A stretch of 64,000 bases of DNA from the NCBI RefSeq assembly GCF_001999245.1, contig NZ_CP019630.1, forward strand, positions 4,679,001 to 4,743,000. Reading direction: 5' to 3'. The DNA comes from Roseibium algicola. GTDB lineage: Bacteria; Pseudomonadota; Alphaproteobacteria; Rhizobiales; Stappiaceae. Positions 44,528-53,395 of this stretch are shown piece after piece. Each line of letters begins with the position of its first letter. Within the stretch, counting starts at the first letter, position 1. The position numbers and the translations under genes are program-made. Below the pieces are notes generated by a model. The model did not search any database. It was not told the origin of the DNA and worked only from the letters and a program-made list of their open reading frames with translations.

Positions 44528-46825
44528 ATGAACCAGATGGTCACTCCGAAGTTCGGTGTTGGCGCCCCATTGCGCCGCAAGGAAGATGAGCCGCTCATAA
44601 CGGGCAAGGGCATCTATACGGGCGATTACATGCCGGAAGGCTGCCTGCACGGGGTCGTCGTTCGGTCCGCCATGGCGCATGCGCGCATCAGCCTTGGAAA
44701 TGTGGACGAGATCCGTGAGATGGACGGTGTCCGGCTGGTGCTCACCGGAGCCGAGCTGGAAGGTCGGACGATGCCTTGCCGGGCGCGTCCGAAGCAGATC
44801 GACGGCTCCAATTTCGCAGCGCCCGATCAGCCTGTCCTGTGCTCCGACGAAGTACGCTATGTGGGCGATGCGATTGCCTTTATCGTCGCGGACGATGTCA
44901 ACGCAGCCCGGAATGCCGCCGAGATGCTGGAAATCGACTACGACCCGCTGGACGTTGTCGTCGGGATCGAGCAGGCCCTTGCACCGGACGCCGTGAAGGT
45001 CTGGCCGGAGTTCGGCACCAACGTCGCCTTCACATACGGTCAGGGTGATCAGTCCAAGACCGACGCTGCCTTCGAAAAGGCTGACAAGGTCGTTTCCATC
45101 GACGTCGTCAACAACCGGATCGTCGCCAACTACATGGAACTGCGTGGCTGCGTTGCCGAATTCGACGCTGCGAGCGATCGGTTCAAGCTGACGGTCGGCA
45201 CCCAGGGCGGTCACGGACTGCGTGACATCATCTGCAGCATTCTGGATCTGGAAGCTGACAAACTGCAGGTGATCACGCCGGAAGTCGGTGGTGGCTTCGG
45301 TACCAAGATGTTCTGCTACCGCGAATACCCACTGAGCATGGTCGCGGCTCGCGAACTTGGACGGCCAGTGCGCTGGACGGGTGAGCGCATGGACCACTTC
45401 GTGACGGATGCGCATGGCCGGGACAACGTCACCCACGCGGAACTGGCGCTGGACGCCGATTGCCGGATCCTGGGGCTCAAGGTGCACGTCAAGGCTGCCA
45501 TGGGTGCCTATCTGCACCAGTTCGGCCCGTTCATTCCCTTCGTCGGCACATCGATGACCTCCGGTCTCTACGATATTCCGGCCGTCTTTGCGAAGGTCGA
45601 GGGCGTCTACATGCACACGGTGCCGACGGATGCCTTCCGCGGCGCGGGCCGTCCGGAAGCTGCCTATCTGATCGAGCGCCTGATCGAGAAGGCGGGAGAG
45701 GAAACCGGTGTCGGATCGGTAGAGATCCGCAAGCGCAATTTCATCAAGCCGGAGCAACTGCCTTACACGACCCAGACCGGGCGAATGTACGACACCGGCG
45801 ATTTTTCCGGCCACCTGCAAAAGGCGCTGGAAGTTGCCGACTGGGACGGCTTCAAGGCCCGGCAGGACGACAGTGCGAAGCACGGCAAGTACCGCGGCAT
45901 CGGCATCTGTTCCTATATCGAGGCCTGTGCCTTCCCTGGCAGCGAGGAAGCCACCCTTGAGCTCAACGACAAGGGTACGTTGACGTTGCTGATCGGTACG
46001 CAGACCAACGGCCAGGGCCATGCAACGGCCTACAGTCAGGTGATCGCGGAACAGTTCGGCATCTCCATCGAGGACATCGACGTTATCCAGGGCGACACCG
46101 ACCGGGTGCGCAAGGGGGGCGGCACTGGTGGGTCGCGCTCCATCCCCATCGGCCTGCCGTCTGTCCGCGATGCGGGCATTGCGCTGGTCAAGAAGGTGAA
46201 GGAACTTGCCGCTGACCGGCTTGAGGCCGGGATCGAGGATCTTGAACTCGACGGTGGCATGGTTCGTGTGGTCGGAACCGACCAGCAGGTGACACTAGCC
46301 GAGATTGCGGCAGGCGCCGGGGAAACCCTGACCGCCCGCGAAGAGGTCAATCAGACCGAGGCGACCTATCCGAACGGCACCCATGTGTGCGAGGTGGAAA
46401 TCGATCCGGATACCGGTGACGTTGCCATCGTCAACTACGTGATCGTCGATGATTTCGGTGTCACGGTGAACCCGCTTCTTCTGGCCGGTCAGGTGCATGG
46501 CGGTGCGGCCTCCGCACTCAGCCAGGCTCTGTGCGAACAGACGATCTACGACGAAGACGGCCAGCTTCTGACGGCTTCGCTACTCGACTACCGCATGATC
46601 CGTGCGGCAGACCTGCCGGACATTCACTTCGAGACCCGCAACGTTCCATCGACCACCAATGCCATGGGCATCAAGGGCGCGGGTGAAGCGGGAACCATCG
46701 GCGGCTGTGCATCGGTCATGAATGCCGTGCAGAAGGCGCTGAAGGACGGAGCAGGGGTCAGTGAGCTGATCGACATGCCGGCAACCCCGCTTCGCGTGTG
46801 GGAAGCCATCCAGGCAGCAAAATAA
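44528..46825 (+). CDS. Molybdenum hydroxylase large subunit (xanthine dehydrogenase/CoxL form II type), orphan
   Basis: A 765-residue molybdopterin-binding subunit. Mo-cofactor blocks are GGGFGTKMFCYREY, DAFRGAGRPEAAYLIERL (the form II AYRGAGR-type loop, not the AYxCSFR of true CO dehydrogenase), GQGHATAYSQVIAEQFG and the catalytic Glu in GIKGAGEAGTIGG. It starts FGVGAPLRRKEDEPLITGKG, like aldehyde oxidase-type proteins. No Fe-S (small) or FAD (medium) subunit gene is next to it on either side, which is unusual because these are normally a three-gene unit. The substrate is unknown. A terminator follows the stop. Confidence 0.9.
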   Translation: MNQMVTPKFGVGAPLRRKEDEPLITGKGIYTGDYMPEGCLHGVVVRSAMAHARISLGNVDEIREMDGVRLVLTGAELEGRTMPCRARPKQIDGSNFAAPDQPVLCSDEVRYVGDAIAFIVADDVNAARNAAEMLEIDYDPLDVVVGIEQALAPDAVKVWPEFGTNVAFTYGQGDQSKTDAAFEKADKVVSIDVVNNRIVANYMELRGCVAEFDAASDRFKLTVGTQGGHGLRDIICSILDLEADKLQVITPEVGGGFGTKMFCYREYPLSMVAARELGRPVRWTGERMDHFVTDAHGRDNVTHAELALDADCRILGLKVHVKAAMGAYLHQFGPFIPFVGTSMTSGLYDIPAVFAKVEGVYMHTVPTDAFRGAGRPEAAYLIERLIEKAGEETGVGSVEIRKRNFIKPEQLPYTTQTGRMYDTGDFSGHLQKALEVADWDGFKARQDDSAKHGKYRGIGICSYIEACAFPGSEEATLELNDKGTLTLLIGTQTNGQGHATAYSQVIAEQFGISIEDIDVIQGDTDRVRKGGGTGGSRSIPIGLPSVRDAGIALVKKVKELAADRLEAGIEDLELDGGMVRVVGTDQQVTLAEIAAGAGETLTAREEVNQTEATYPNGTHVCEVEIDPDTGDVAIVNYVIVDDFGVTVNPLLLAGQVHGGAASALSQALCEQTIYDEDGQLLTASLLDYRMIRAADLPDIHFETRNVPSTTNAMGIKGAGEAGTIGGCASVMNAVQKALKDGAGVSELIDMPATPLRVWEAIQAAK

Positions 46826-46834
46826 CGGAAACTG

Positions 46835-46862
46835 AAAAAGGCGCCCTTTCGAGGCGCCTTTT
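46835..46862 (+). terminator. Terminator after the molybdenum hydroxylase gene
   Basis: AAAAGGCGCC and GGCGCCTTTT form a hairpin with a seven-base loop and a T tail, ten bases past the stop. Confidence 0.9.
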
Positions 46863-46938
46863 ATCTTTCAGGCAGCAAGTTGACACCGGTAAAGCCCGGT
46901 TCTCAAGATTGTGTCTGTGGTTTCTTTTAAATAAACGT

Positions 46939-47013
46939 ATGAATTATCCGGTTCTTGCCGCAATCTTGCGGTTCATCGGTGCGTGGCGCGAATCCTTCCG
47001 CTTCAAGAAATAG
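46939..47013 (+). CDS. Possible 24-residue leader or small protein ahead of bacA
   Basis: ATG at 46939 to TAG at 47013 encodes 24 residues ([20 protein letters not shown] then RFKK). A hydrophobic stretch followed by a basic tail would suit a small membrane peptide. It ends ten bases before the bacA TTG. There is no clear ribosome binding site, so it may be chance. A role as leader peptide is speculative. Confidence 0.25.
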   Translation: MNYPVLAAILRFIGAWRESFRFKK

Positions 47014-47023
47014 GATCCTCCCG

Positions 47024-48280
47024 TTGTTTCAGTCCTTCTTTCCCAAGCCCAAACTTTTCTTCCTGTCTGCCTTCCTCTGGTCACTCGCCGCAATCCTTGC
47101 CTGGTACGGGTTTGCTGAAGGACTGACAGAAACACTGGGCTTCGGCACGCCGCCACAGGGTGAGCAACCACCCATCGGGCTGCCCTATTTCGTCACACCT
47201 GATTTTCTTTGGTTCTATATCTATTACGGCATCTGCACGCTGCTCTTCGGCGGTTTCTGGTGGATGTTCTCTCGCGACCACCGCTGGCAGATCTGGTCGA
47301 TCTGGGGCTCGTCCCTGATCATTTTCATGACCTACTACAGCGTTCAGGTGTCAGTCGCGATCAACAACTGGCGCAGACCGTTCTTCGATACGCTGCAAAA
47401 CGCGCTCAATGGAGAGGAAAGCGGTGTCACCGCAGCAGACTTCTACAACCTGATGCTGATCTTCGCGCAGATTACATCGGTCTGGGTCATTCTCTACATC
47501 TTCACGCGCTTCTTCGTCAGCCACTACGTCTTCCGCTGGCGCACGGCGATGAACGACTACTACGTCGAAAAGTGGTCGAATGTGCGCCACATCGAAGGTG
47601 CCTCGCAGCGTATTCAGGAAGACACGATGCGCTTTGCTTCCATCATGGAAGGGCTTGGCGTTGCATTCATCGACTCGATCATGACACTGATTGCCTTCTT
47701 GCCGGTGCTGTTTGCGCTTTCAAGTCATGTCTCGTCCCTGCCGATCGTAGGCGAAATTCCGGCGCCATTGTTCACCGCGGCAATCATCTGGTCGCTGTTT
47801 GGGACGGTTTTGCTCGGCCTTGTCGGCATCAAGCTGCCCGGACTGGAGTTCCACAACCAGCGCGTCGAGGCAGCCTACCGTAAGGAACTTGTGTACGGGG
47901 AAGATCATGAAGATCGCGCCAATCCGGCGACCTTGCGCGAGCTGTTCGGTTTTGTCCGGCAAAACTATTTCCGGCTCTACTTCCACTATCTCTATTTTAA
48001 CCTGGCCCGCGGCATTTACCTACAGTCGGACAACATCTTCTCCTATTTCATCCTCATTCCGACGATTGTGGTGGGCAAGATCACCTTTGGTATCGTGCAG
48101 CAAATCCTGACGGCCTTCAGCCAGGTGTCCTCGTCCTTCCAGTTCCTGGTGAATTCCTGGACGACGATCATCGAGCTCCTGTCCATCTACAAACGTCTGA
48201 AAGGTTTTGAGGTCTCCATTGCCGAGCGGGAGCTCGCGGTTGCCGGTGGCACCACTCCTGAACCGGGGGCGCAAGCTTAA
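47024..48280 (+). CDS. bacA: BacA/SbmA peptide antibiotic and very-long-chain fatty acid transporter
   Basis: A 418-residue inner-membrane protein with about seven to eight membrane segments. The N-terminus [22 protein letters not shown], the block [15 protein letters not shown], the [15 protein letters not shown] element and [28 protein letters not shown] are hallmarks of SbmA/BacA. The start is TTG at 47024, eight bases after AGGA, and gives the same MFxSFFPKP N-terminus as E. coli SbmA; the frame runs on upstream but not convincingly. The family imports peptides (bleomycin, microcin B17, defensin-like peptides) by proton symport and affects lipid A acylation in rhizobia. Confidence 0.95.
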   Translation: MFQSFFPKPKLFFLSAFLWSLAAILAWYGFAEGLTETLGFGTPPQGEQPPIGLPYFVTPDFLWFYIYYGICTLLFGGFWWMFSRDHRWQIWSIWGSSLIIFMTYYSVQVSVAINNWRRPFFDTLQNALNGEESGVTAADFYNLMLIFAQITSVWVILYIFTRFFVSHYVFRWRTAMNDYYVEKWSNVRHIEGASQRIQEDTMRFASIMEGLGVAFIDSIMTLIAFLPVLFALSSHVSSLPIVGEIPAPLFTAAIIWSLFGTVLLGLVGIKLPGLEFHNQRVEAAYRKELVYGEDHEDRANPATLRELFGFVRQNYFRLYFHYLYFNLARGIYLQSDNIFSYFILIPTIVVGKITFGIVQQILTAFSQVSSSFQFLVNSWTTIIELLSIYKRLKGFEVSIAERELAVAGGTTPEPGAQA

Positions 48281-48385
48281 GGTCAGGTCTGCGCAAGACG
48301 TTCAAGCCAGTTTTCTGTCCCGGCGGTTCCGCGGTCCGACGCACCGCCCGTGGCTTCATGAAGAGCGCCGGGCCTGGAAGTTGTC

Positions 48386-49387
48386 ATGGCGTTCTTGAGC
48401 CAGAAGTCCCGTTTCTCCGGACCTCCGGCGCCTACCGGGATGACCCGGCAGGCACCTCTTATCGGAATATCGCTGAAAGTAGCCTCCACCATGGTGTTCT
48501 TCGTCATGGCAACGGCCCTCAAGATCGCCGCCGAGACGGTGCCGATCGGTGAGCTTGTGTTCGCACGGAATTTCTTCGGGCTGTTTCCGGTGCTGATCAT
48601 GGTGGCGATGCGCCGGGAGTTGGGGCTCGCCTTTCGAACGGCCAACCCGCTGGGACATCTTACCCGGGCGTCCGTCGGCCTGACGGCGATGGTTTGCGGC
48701 TTTACCGCGTTGTCTCTGCTGCCCTTGCCGGATGCGACGGCGATCGGCTTTGCATCGCCGCTCTTCGTGGTGGTGCTGGCGTTTCTGCTCCTTGGCGAAA
48801 AGGTGCGGGTCTATCGCTGGAGCGCAGTCGGTGTCGGCTTTGTCGGCATTCTGGTTGTGCTGTCACCGCATCTGGGTGACGCGGAGTTGGACAGCAACTC
48901 GATGATCGGGGCCTTGATCGGCCTGACAGGAGCCGGCTTTGCCGCGCTCGCCATGATCACCGTGCGCAAGTTGTGCGAGACGGAGCGCACGTCCACGATC
49001 GTTACCTGGTTTGCGGGCATGTCGTCCGTATTGTCGCTGCTCACGCTGCCGTTGGGCTTTTTGCTGCCGGGTCAGGCCTGGATCATTCCGGACCTGCCCA
49101 CGGCAGGTCTGCTTCTGCTGATCGGCCTTGCAGGTGGTGTCGGCCAGATCCTGCTGACGCAGAGCTACCGGTTCGCGGATGCCTCCACCATTGCCCCGTT
49201 CGACTATGTCAACATGCTGTGGGCGATCATTGTCGGTTGGGTAGTGTTCAGCGAAACGCCTTTGCCTGCAGTGGTGCTGGGGGCGCTGATCGTGATTGCC
49301 GCCGGTATTTTCGTCATCTACCGCGAGCACAAGCTCGGGCTGGACCGGACAAAGGCACGCCGGGCGTCATCGCCCTCGCGTTCGTAG
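48386..49387 (+). CDS. EamA-family (DMT) inner-membrane transporter
   Basis: A 333-residue protein with ten hydrophobic segments in two EamA repeats (residues 30-165 and 180-310). It starts MAFLSQKSRFSGPPAPTG and has LLPLPDATAIGFASPLFVVVLAFLLLGE in the first repeat and ADASTIAPFDYVNMLWAIIVGW in the second; the latter pattern is common in the RarD/YdcZ-like exporters of small metabolites. It shares the layout of the permease at 39748. Its substrate is not indicated. The 105-base gap after bacA leaves open whether the two are co-transcribed. Confidence 0.86.
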   Translation: MAFLSQKSRFSGPPAPTGMTRQAPLIGISLKVASTMVFFVMATALKIAAETVPIGELVFARNFFGLFPVLIMVAMRRELGLAFRTANPLGHLTRASVGLTAMVCGFTALSLLPLPDATAIGFASPLFVVVLAFLLLGEKVRVYRWSAVGVGFVGILVVLSPHLGDAELDSNSMIGALIGLTGAGFAALAMITVRKLCETERTSTIVTWFAGMSSVLSLLTLPLGFLLPGQAWIIPDLPTAGLLLLIGLAGGVGQILLTQSYRFADASTIAPFDYVNMLWAIIVGWVVFSETPLPAVVLGALIVIAAGIFVIYREHKLGLDRTKARRASSPSRS

Positions 49388-49422
49388 GGGGAGAGACAAG
49401 AGGGCAGGTCCCGCTGTCTTCC

Positions 49423-49590
49423 CCGTCATTCCGGACAAGCACAGCAATGCTGTGCGCCGATCCGGAATCCAGACTTATTTCGCGCCTTAGGCGCGGCATT
49501 AAACAAAGAGAGAAGAGTTCGCTTTGCTCACGCTGATGCGCTGGATCCCGGATCGGCACGCAGCTTTACTGCGCTTGTCCGGAATGACGG
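49423..49590. repeat. MITE-like palindromic intergenic repeat, 168 bp
   Basis: The ends are perfect 18-base inverted repeats, CCGTCATTCCGGACAAGC and its complement. The similarity continues imperfectly to about 50 bases per arm (49423-49472 and 49541-49590, both ending at a CCAG/CTGG). The centre contains small internal hairpins (CGCGCCTTAGGCGCG). No open frame for a transposase is present. This resembles the short non-autonomous palindromic repeats that occur in many copies in alphaproteobacterial genomes. Confidence 0.85.
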
Positions 49591-49618
49591 CGAATGCGGG
49601 TGGTTTCCGAAATCGGCC

Positions 49619-50026
49619 TTACTGCGACTTGTATTCGAACCGCTCAACAGCGCTCTTGGTGCCGTCCTTGAAGATCAGCTGCACGCTGATCGACTGGGCC
49701 GACCCCAGGGGCAGCTCCAGATAGGGCTTGTCCTTCAGAACGACATTCTGGTTGTCCGGGTCACAGGCTTCCAGTTGCCATTCCTGCTCAATCGGGTCGT
49801 CGTTCAATCCGTAGAAGACATAGTCGATGCCGCACTTCCAGGATTCCAGGTGGGTGAAATAGATCAGCTCCTGGCCCTGCCAGTCGCGGAATGACACCCA
49901 GTTGGCTTTGGTAAGGTCCAGGATCTGCTTGATCTGCTCCGGTGGCATGCCTTGCGCGGACGCGGTCGAGCCGATCGGAGCAAGAGCGAGGGGCAGGCAA
50001 AGGGCGGCGATTTTAATGAGTTTCAT
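49619..50026 (-). CDS. Small exported protein of unknown function
   Basis: A 135-residue protein with a signal peptide ending STASAQG at about residue 25. The mature chain has LTKANWVSFRDWQGQELIYFTHLESWKCGIDYVFYG, then QLEACDPDNQN: two cysteines that could be disulfide-linked, and a beta-rich pattern with many aromatics, ending in basic residues. It is 21 bases downstream of the RAM-domain gene on the same strand, so it is probably in one operon with it. I know of no named family. Confidence 0.75.
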   Translation of the reverse strand: MKLIKIAALCLPLALAPIGSTASAQGMPPEQIKQILDLTKANWVSFRDWQGQELIYFTHLESWKCGIDYVFYGLNDDPIEQEWQLEACDPDNQNVVLKDKPYLELPLGSAQSISVQLIFKDGTKSAVERFEYKSQ

Positions 50027-50047
50027 GGAAAATTTCCGGGTCTGAGT

Positions 50048-50284
50048 TCAGAAGGCCTTGAAGGTAATGATGGTTTTGGTGTCCTGAATGCCGTCGATCG
50101 GGTGGACCTTCTCGTTCACGAAGTGGCCAATGTCCGAGCCGTCGTCGACATAGAATTTCACCAGAAGATCGTAGTCGCCGGAGGTGGAGTAGACTTCGGA
50201 CGCAATTTCCGCATCGGCGATCGCATTGGCGACCTGGTAGGTCTTGCCCAACTGGCATTTGATCATCACGAAAAACGGTACCAT
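50048..50284 (-). CDS. Stand-alone RAM (Lrp/AsnC ligand-binding) domain protein
   Basis: A 78-residue protein that consists of just the Lrp C-terminal RAM fold: VMIKCQLGKTYQVANAIAD, then SEVYSTSGDYDLLVKFYVDDG, then VHPIDGIQDTKTIITFKAF. It lacks the DNA-binding half. CGGAG six bases before the ATG at 50284 decides the start; the longer frame adds 26 poorly conserved-looking residues. Stand-alone RAM proteins form oligomers that bind amino acids and can modulate full-length Lrp proteins. A full-length relative, aldR, is elsewhere in this window. Confidence 0.9.
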   Translation of the reverse strand: MVPFFVMIKCQLGKTYQVANAIADAEIASEVYSTSGDYDLLVKFYVDDGSDIGHFVNEKVHPIDGIQDTKTIITFKAF

Positions 50285-50493
50285 GGGGCGCTCCGGGCAG
50301 TTGGTGTTTGAAGGGGGTGAACGTGTCACCTGAACCATCAGCCGGGCTGTTCGGTCAGCCAAACATGCCGGGCAACAGATTCACGAAAGCAGACTAGGAC
50401 ATCGCCTATCTCCTCCCGCCAGTCAATTGCCGAGTAGCCGCTCTGCACAAGCCGGGTCTTGCAATCGCACGGCCGGCTTGTTAGCAGTGCAAT

Positions 50494-50593
50494 CATCTCA
50501 TGGGGGTGCCCGGCCATCCTGGACCGGGCTGAGAGGCGGCCTGCCAACTCCTTGAACCTGATCCGGCTGATACCGGCGGAGGGATTTGAGATC
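50494..50593 (+). promoter_or_regulatory. TPP (thiamine pyrophosphate) riboswitch
   Basis: All conserved parts are visible: GGGGGTGCC near 50502, GGCTGAGAG at about 50527-50535, CTTGAACCTGATCCGGCTGATACCGGCGGAGGGA at about 50551-50583 in pieces, and an outer stem ATCTCA/TGAGAT. It lies about 80 bases before thiM. In proteobacteria, TPP binding usually hides the ribosome binding site or ends transcription, so thiM and whatever is co-transcribed are switched off by thiamine pyrophosphate. Confidence 0.95.
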
Positions 50594-50670
50594 ATGATGC
50601 ACACACCACTCCCTTCAACACGTCCTTTCCGGAATACCGGCAACGGGCTTTCTGTCGCAGGAGAGCCGTC

Positions 50671-51444
50671 ATGAGCCTTTCCGTTGCTGCTTCCACGCAA
50701 GCCCTGAGCGCCGAACAGGTCTTCACCCTTCTGGAAAGGGTGCGGCAGAAAACGCCGCGCGTTCACGCTATCACAAACGCGGTCGCCCAGAGTTTCACCG
50801 CCAATGTGCTGCTTGCGCTAGGCGCGGTTCCTTCCATGACCATCGCGCGGGAGGAAGTTGCGGCCTTTGCCGGTGGGGCTGATGCACTGCTGGTGAACCT
50901 CGGCACCCTTGACGAGGAACGCCGTGCAGCCATTCCGCTAGCGATCGAAGCTGCCCGGACGGCCGGACGTCCGGTTTGTGTCGATCCGGTCTTCGTCAAC
51001 CGGTCACCCGTGCGCTGCGTCTATGCGCGCGAATTGCTGGGCGTGAAGCCGGATCTGGTGCGGCTCAATCCGGAAGAACTCACTGCTGTCTTGCCGGATC
51101 GGGCGGATGCCGATGCATTGATCGAGGCCGGAACGGTTTTTGCGGTCACTGGCCCGGAAGACAGGGTCGAGAGCCGCGGCGAGGATTTCCTGCTGCGCAA
51201 CGGCGATCCACTGATGTCACGCGTGACGGCCACCGGCTGTGCCGGCGGTGCGGTTCTGGCGGCGTTCCTGAGCATCGAAAAGGACAGGGCGCTTGCAGCT
51301 GCTTGCGGACTGTCCGTCTTCAACATTGCCGGCGAAATCGCTGCCGGCCGGTCAGGCGGGCCAGGCAGTCTGGTGCCGGAGTTGCTCGACGCACTCTATT
51401 GCCTGACTGACCGCGACATTGAAGCCCGTCTCAAGACCGGCTGA
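50671..51444 (+). CDS. thiM: Hydroxyethylthiazole kinase
   Basis: A 257-residue salvage kinase phosphorylating 4-methyl-5-(2-hydroxyethyl)thiazole for thiamine synthesis. Family blocks: RVHAITNAVAQSFTANVLLALGAVPSM, DPVFVNRSPVR, LNPEE, and the catalytic region VTATGCAGGAVLAAFL. AGGAGA is six bases before the ATG. It is the first gene behind the TPP riboswitch and is followed after 36 bases by thiD. Confidence 0.95.
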   Translation: MSLSVAASTQALSAEQVFTLLERVRQKTPRVHAITNAVAQSFTANVLLALGAVPSMTIAREEVAAFAGGADALLVNLGTLDEERRAAIPLAIEAARTAGRPVCVDPVFVNRSPVRCVYARELLGVKPDLVRLNPEELTAVLPDRADADALIEAGTVFAVTGPEDRVESRGEDFLLRNGDPLMSRVTATGCAGGAVLAAFLSIEKDRALAAACGLSVFNIAGEIAAGRSGGPGSLVPELLDALYCLTDRDIEARLKTG

Positions 51445-51480
51445 CGCAGGCTTTTCGGCATCTACTCCCAGGAGGTTCCC

Positions 51481-52287
51481 ATGACCGCAATTGCGGTAAC
51501 CATTGCAGGATCGGATTCCGGCGGCGGAGCCGGCATTCAGGCTGATCTCAAGACCTTTTCCGCAAATGGCGTCTTTGGTGCCAGTGTTATTGCAGCCCTG
51601 ACGGCGCAGAACACGCTTGGCGTCAGCGCCATTCATGATGTGCCGCCGGAGTTCGTGCGGGCCCAGATGACGGCCGTCTTTTCGGACCTTGCCGTCAAGG
51701 CGACAAAGATCGGCATGCTGTCGCGTGTCGATACGATCGAGGTGGTAGCTGAAGGGCTTCGGGCACATGAGACAGGCCCGGTTGTGCTTGACCCGGTGAT
51801 GGTGGCTGCCTCCGGTGACCCGTTGCTTGCCGACAGTGCGGTCGACACGCTGATTGCCTTGCTGCTGCCGCTGGCCGATATTGTTACCCCGAACCTGCAT
51901 GAAGCTGCCCGCATGTTGCAGGGCGACGTTGCCGCGGACGAAACGCAAATGCAGGCGCAGGCAGAACGTCTGCTCGGTCTTGGAGCCAATGCGGTTCTGC
52001 TCAAGGGCGGGCACGGGTCTGGCGCGAATAGCGCCGATCTGCTTCTGGATCGCAACGGCAATGCGGTCTGGCTCAGGTCAGAGCGGATCAAGACCGATAA
52101 CACGCATGGCACCGGTTGCACCCTGTCATCCGCGATTGCCTCGGGTCTCGCCAAGGGGCAGGACATGGAAGCGGCCGTCAGGTCCGCAAAGTCCTATATT
52201 CAGGCCGCCATCGCCGCTGCCGACACACTTCACATCGGCAGTGGTCACGGGCCAGTCCATCATTTTCACGCGTTCTGGAGCAAGTGA
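51481..52287 (+). CDS. thiD: Hydroxymethylpyrimidine / phosphomethylpyrimidine kinase
   Basis: A 268-residue ribokinase-fold enzyme that phosphorylates HMP and HMP-phosphate. TIAGSDSGGGAGIQADLKTF, LDPVMVAASGDPLL, TPNLHEAA and the nucleotide/anion-hole motif TDNTHGTGCTLSSAIASGLAKG are diagnostic. AGGAGG precedes the ATG. It belongs to the riboswitch-led operon. The usual third gene thiE is not here; instead, the TRAP binding protein begins one base after the thiD stop. Confidence 0.95.
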   Translation: MTAIAVTIAGSDSGGGAGIQADLKTFSANGVFGASVIAALTAQNTLGVSAIHDVPPEFVRAQMTAVFSDLAVKATKIGMLSRVDTIEVVAEGLRAHETGPVVLDPVMVAASGDPLLADSAVDTLIALLLPLADIVTPNLHEAARMLQGDVAADETQMQAQAERLLGLGANAVLLKGGHGSGANSADLLLDRNGNAVWLRSERIKTDNTHGTGCTLSSAIASGLAKGQDMEAAVRSAKSYIQAAIAAADTLHIGSGHGPVHHFHAFWSK

Positions 52288-52288
52288 G

Positions 52289-53395
52289 ATGACCGATCAG
52301 CCAAAGACCGAAACCGGACGGATCAGCCGTCGCGGACTTCTGGGGGCTTCCGCCGCCGCCGGTGCAAGCGCATTGGCCGCCCCGGCGGTGGCGCAGGAGC
52401 AGGCGACGCTGGAATGGAAGATGGTCACGTCCTGGCCAAAGAACTTGCCAGGGCCCGGGGTCACGGCGCAGCGCATTGCCGACAGGATCGAGTTGATGTC
52501 CGGCGGTCGCCTGCGCGTTCGGCTTTATGCTGCAGGGGAACTGGTGCCGGCTCTGGGCGTGTTCGAGGCTGTCTCGGCGGGGACGGCGCAGATGGCGCAC
52601 ACGGCCTCGTTTTTCTGGCAGGGCAAGATCCCGGCTTCGGTCTATTTTACCGCGATCCCCTTCGGTTTGCTGCCGCATGAGCATATCACCTGGATTGAGC
52701 AGGGGGGCGGCCAGGCGCTTTGGGACGAGCTTTATGCCCCGTTCGGACTAAGGCCCGTAATGGCCGGCAACACCGGCGTCCAGATGGGTGGCTGGTTTAA
52801 GCGCGAAATCAACACTCTTGACGATCTCAAGGGGCTGAAGATCCGCATGCCGGGCCTTGGCGGCGAAGTGATGCATCGGCTTGGGGCGACGCCTGTCAGC
52901 CTGCCACCTGCAGAGTTGTTCCAGGCGTTGGACAGCGGCGTGCTGGATGCGACGGAATTCCTGGGTCCCTGGTCGGACAGGGCAATGGGGTTCCAGAAAG
53001 CAGCCAAGTCCTACTACACGCCGGGGTTCCATGAACCCAACGGCACCGGTGAAGCGCTGTTCAACAAGGTGGCGCTGGAAGGTCTGCCGGAAGACCTTGG
53101 CGCAATCGTTCTGGAGGCCTGCAAGGCAGAAAACGGCCGCTCGCTTGCAGAAAGCGATTGGGAGAATGCAGGCGCACTGAAGCTCCTGCAGGAAGAGGAC
53201 GGCGTTACCGTCCGTCCTTATCCGGACGACGTTCTGGACGCTTTGCGGGAGACTTCGGCAGTCGTGCTGTCCGAGTTCGCGAGCAAGGATGCGCTTAGCC
53301 AGAGGATCTACGACAGTCATATGGCTGCGCGGGCACGCCTTGCCCCCTGGAGTGACGTTGCCATGCGTCGCTTCCTCGAAGCTCGCGACAGCTAG
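52289..53395 (+). CDS. Tat-exported TRAP-type solute-binding protein (TakP-like)
   Basis: A 368-residue periplasmic binding protein. A twin-arginine signal (SRRGLLG at residues 13-19, cleavage after AVA near 35) precedes WKMVTSWPKNLPGPG. The blocks GNTGVQMGGWFKREINTLDDLKGLKIRMPGLGGE and ATPVSLPPAELFQALDSGVLDATEF are typical of DctP/TakP proteins; the Arg in RMPGLGG usually holds a substrate carboxylate, as in the 2-oxoacid binder TakP. The ATG is one base past the thiD stop, so it is co-translated with thiMD under the riboswitch. No dctQ or dctM membrane gene adjoins, so its membrane partner must be elsewhere. Ligand unknown. Confidence 0.9.
   Translation: MTDQPKTETGRISRRGLLGASAAAGASALAAPAVAQEQATLEWKMVTSWPKNLPGPGVTAQRIADRIELMSGGRLRVRLYAAGELVPALGVFEAVSAGTAQMAHTASFFWQGKIPASVYFTAIPFGLLPHEHITWIEQGGGQALWDELYAPFGLRPVMAGNTGVQMGGWFKREINTLDDLKGLKIRMPGLGGEVMHRLGATPVSLPPAELFQALDSGVLDATEFLGPWSDRAMGFQKAAKSYYTPGFHEPNGTGEALFNKVALEGLPEDLGAIVLEACKAENGRSLAESDWENAGALKLLQEEDGVTVRPYPDDVLDALRETSAVVLSEFASKDALSQRIYDSHMAARARLAPWSDVAMRRFLEARDS

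Noticed and set aside
44528..46825. Gene taken as aerobic CO dehydrogenase coxL
   Set aside because: The active-site loop is of the RGAGR type (form II), not AYxCSFR, and no coxM or coxS is adjacent.
50594..50674. A 26-residue ORF between the TPP riboswitch and thiM whose stop overlaps the thiM start (ATGA)
   Set aside because: It has no ribosome binding site and overlaps the thiM ribosome binding site region that is expected to act in the riboswitch expression platform. Chance is the better explanation.
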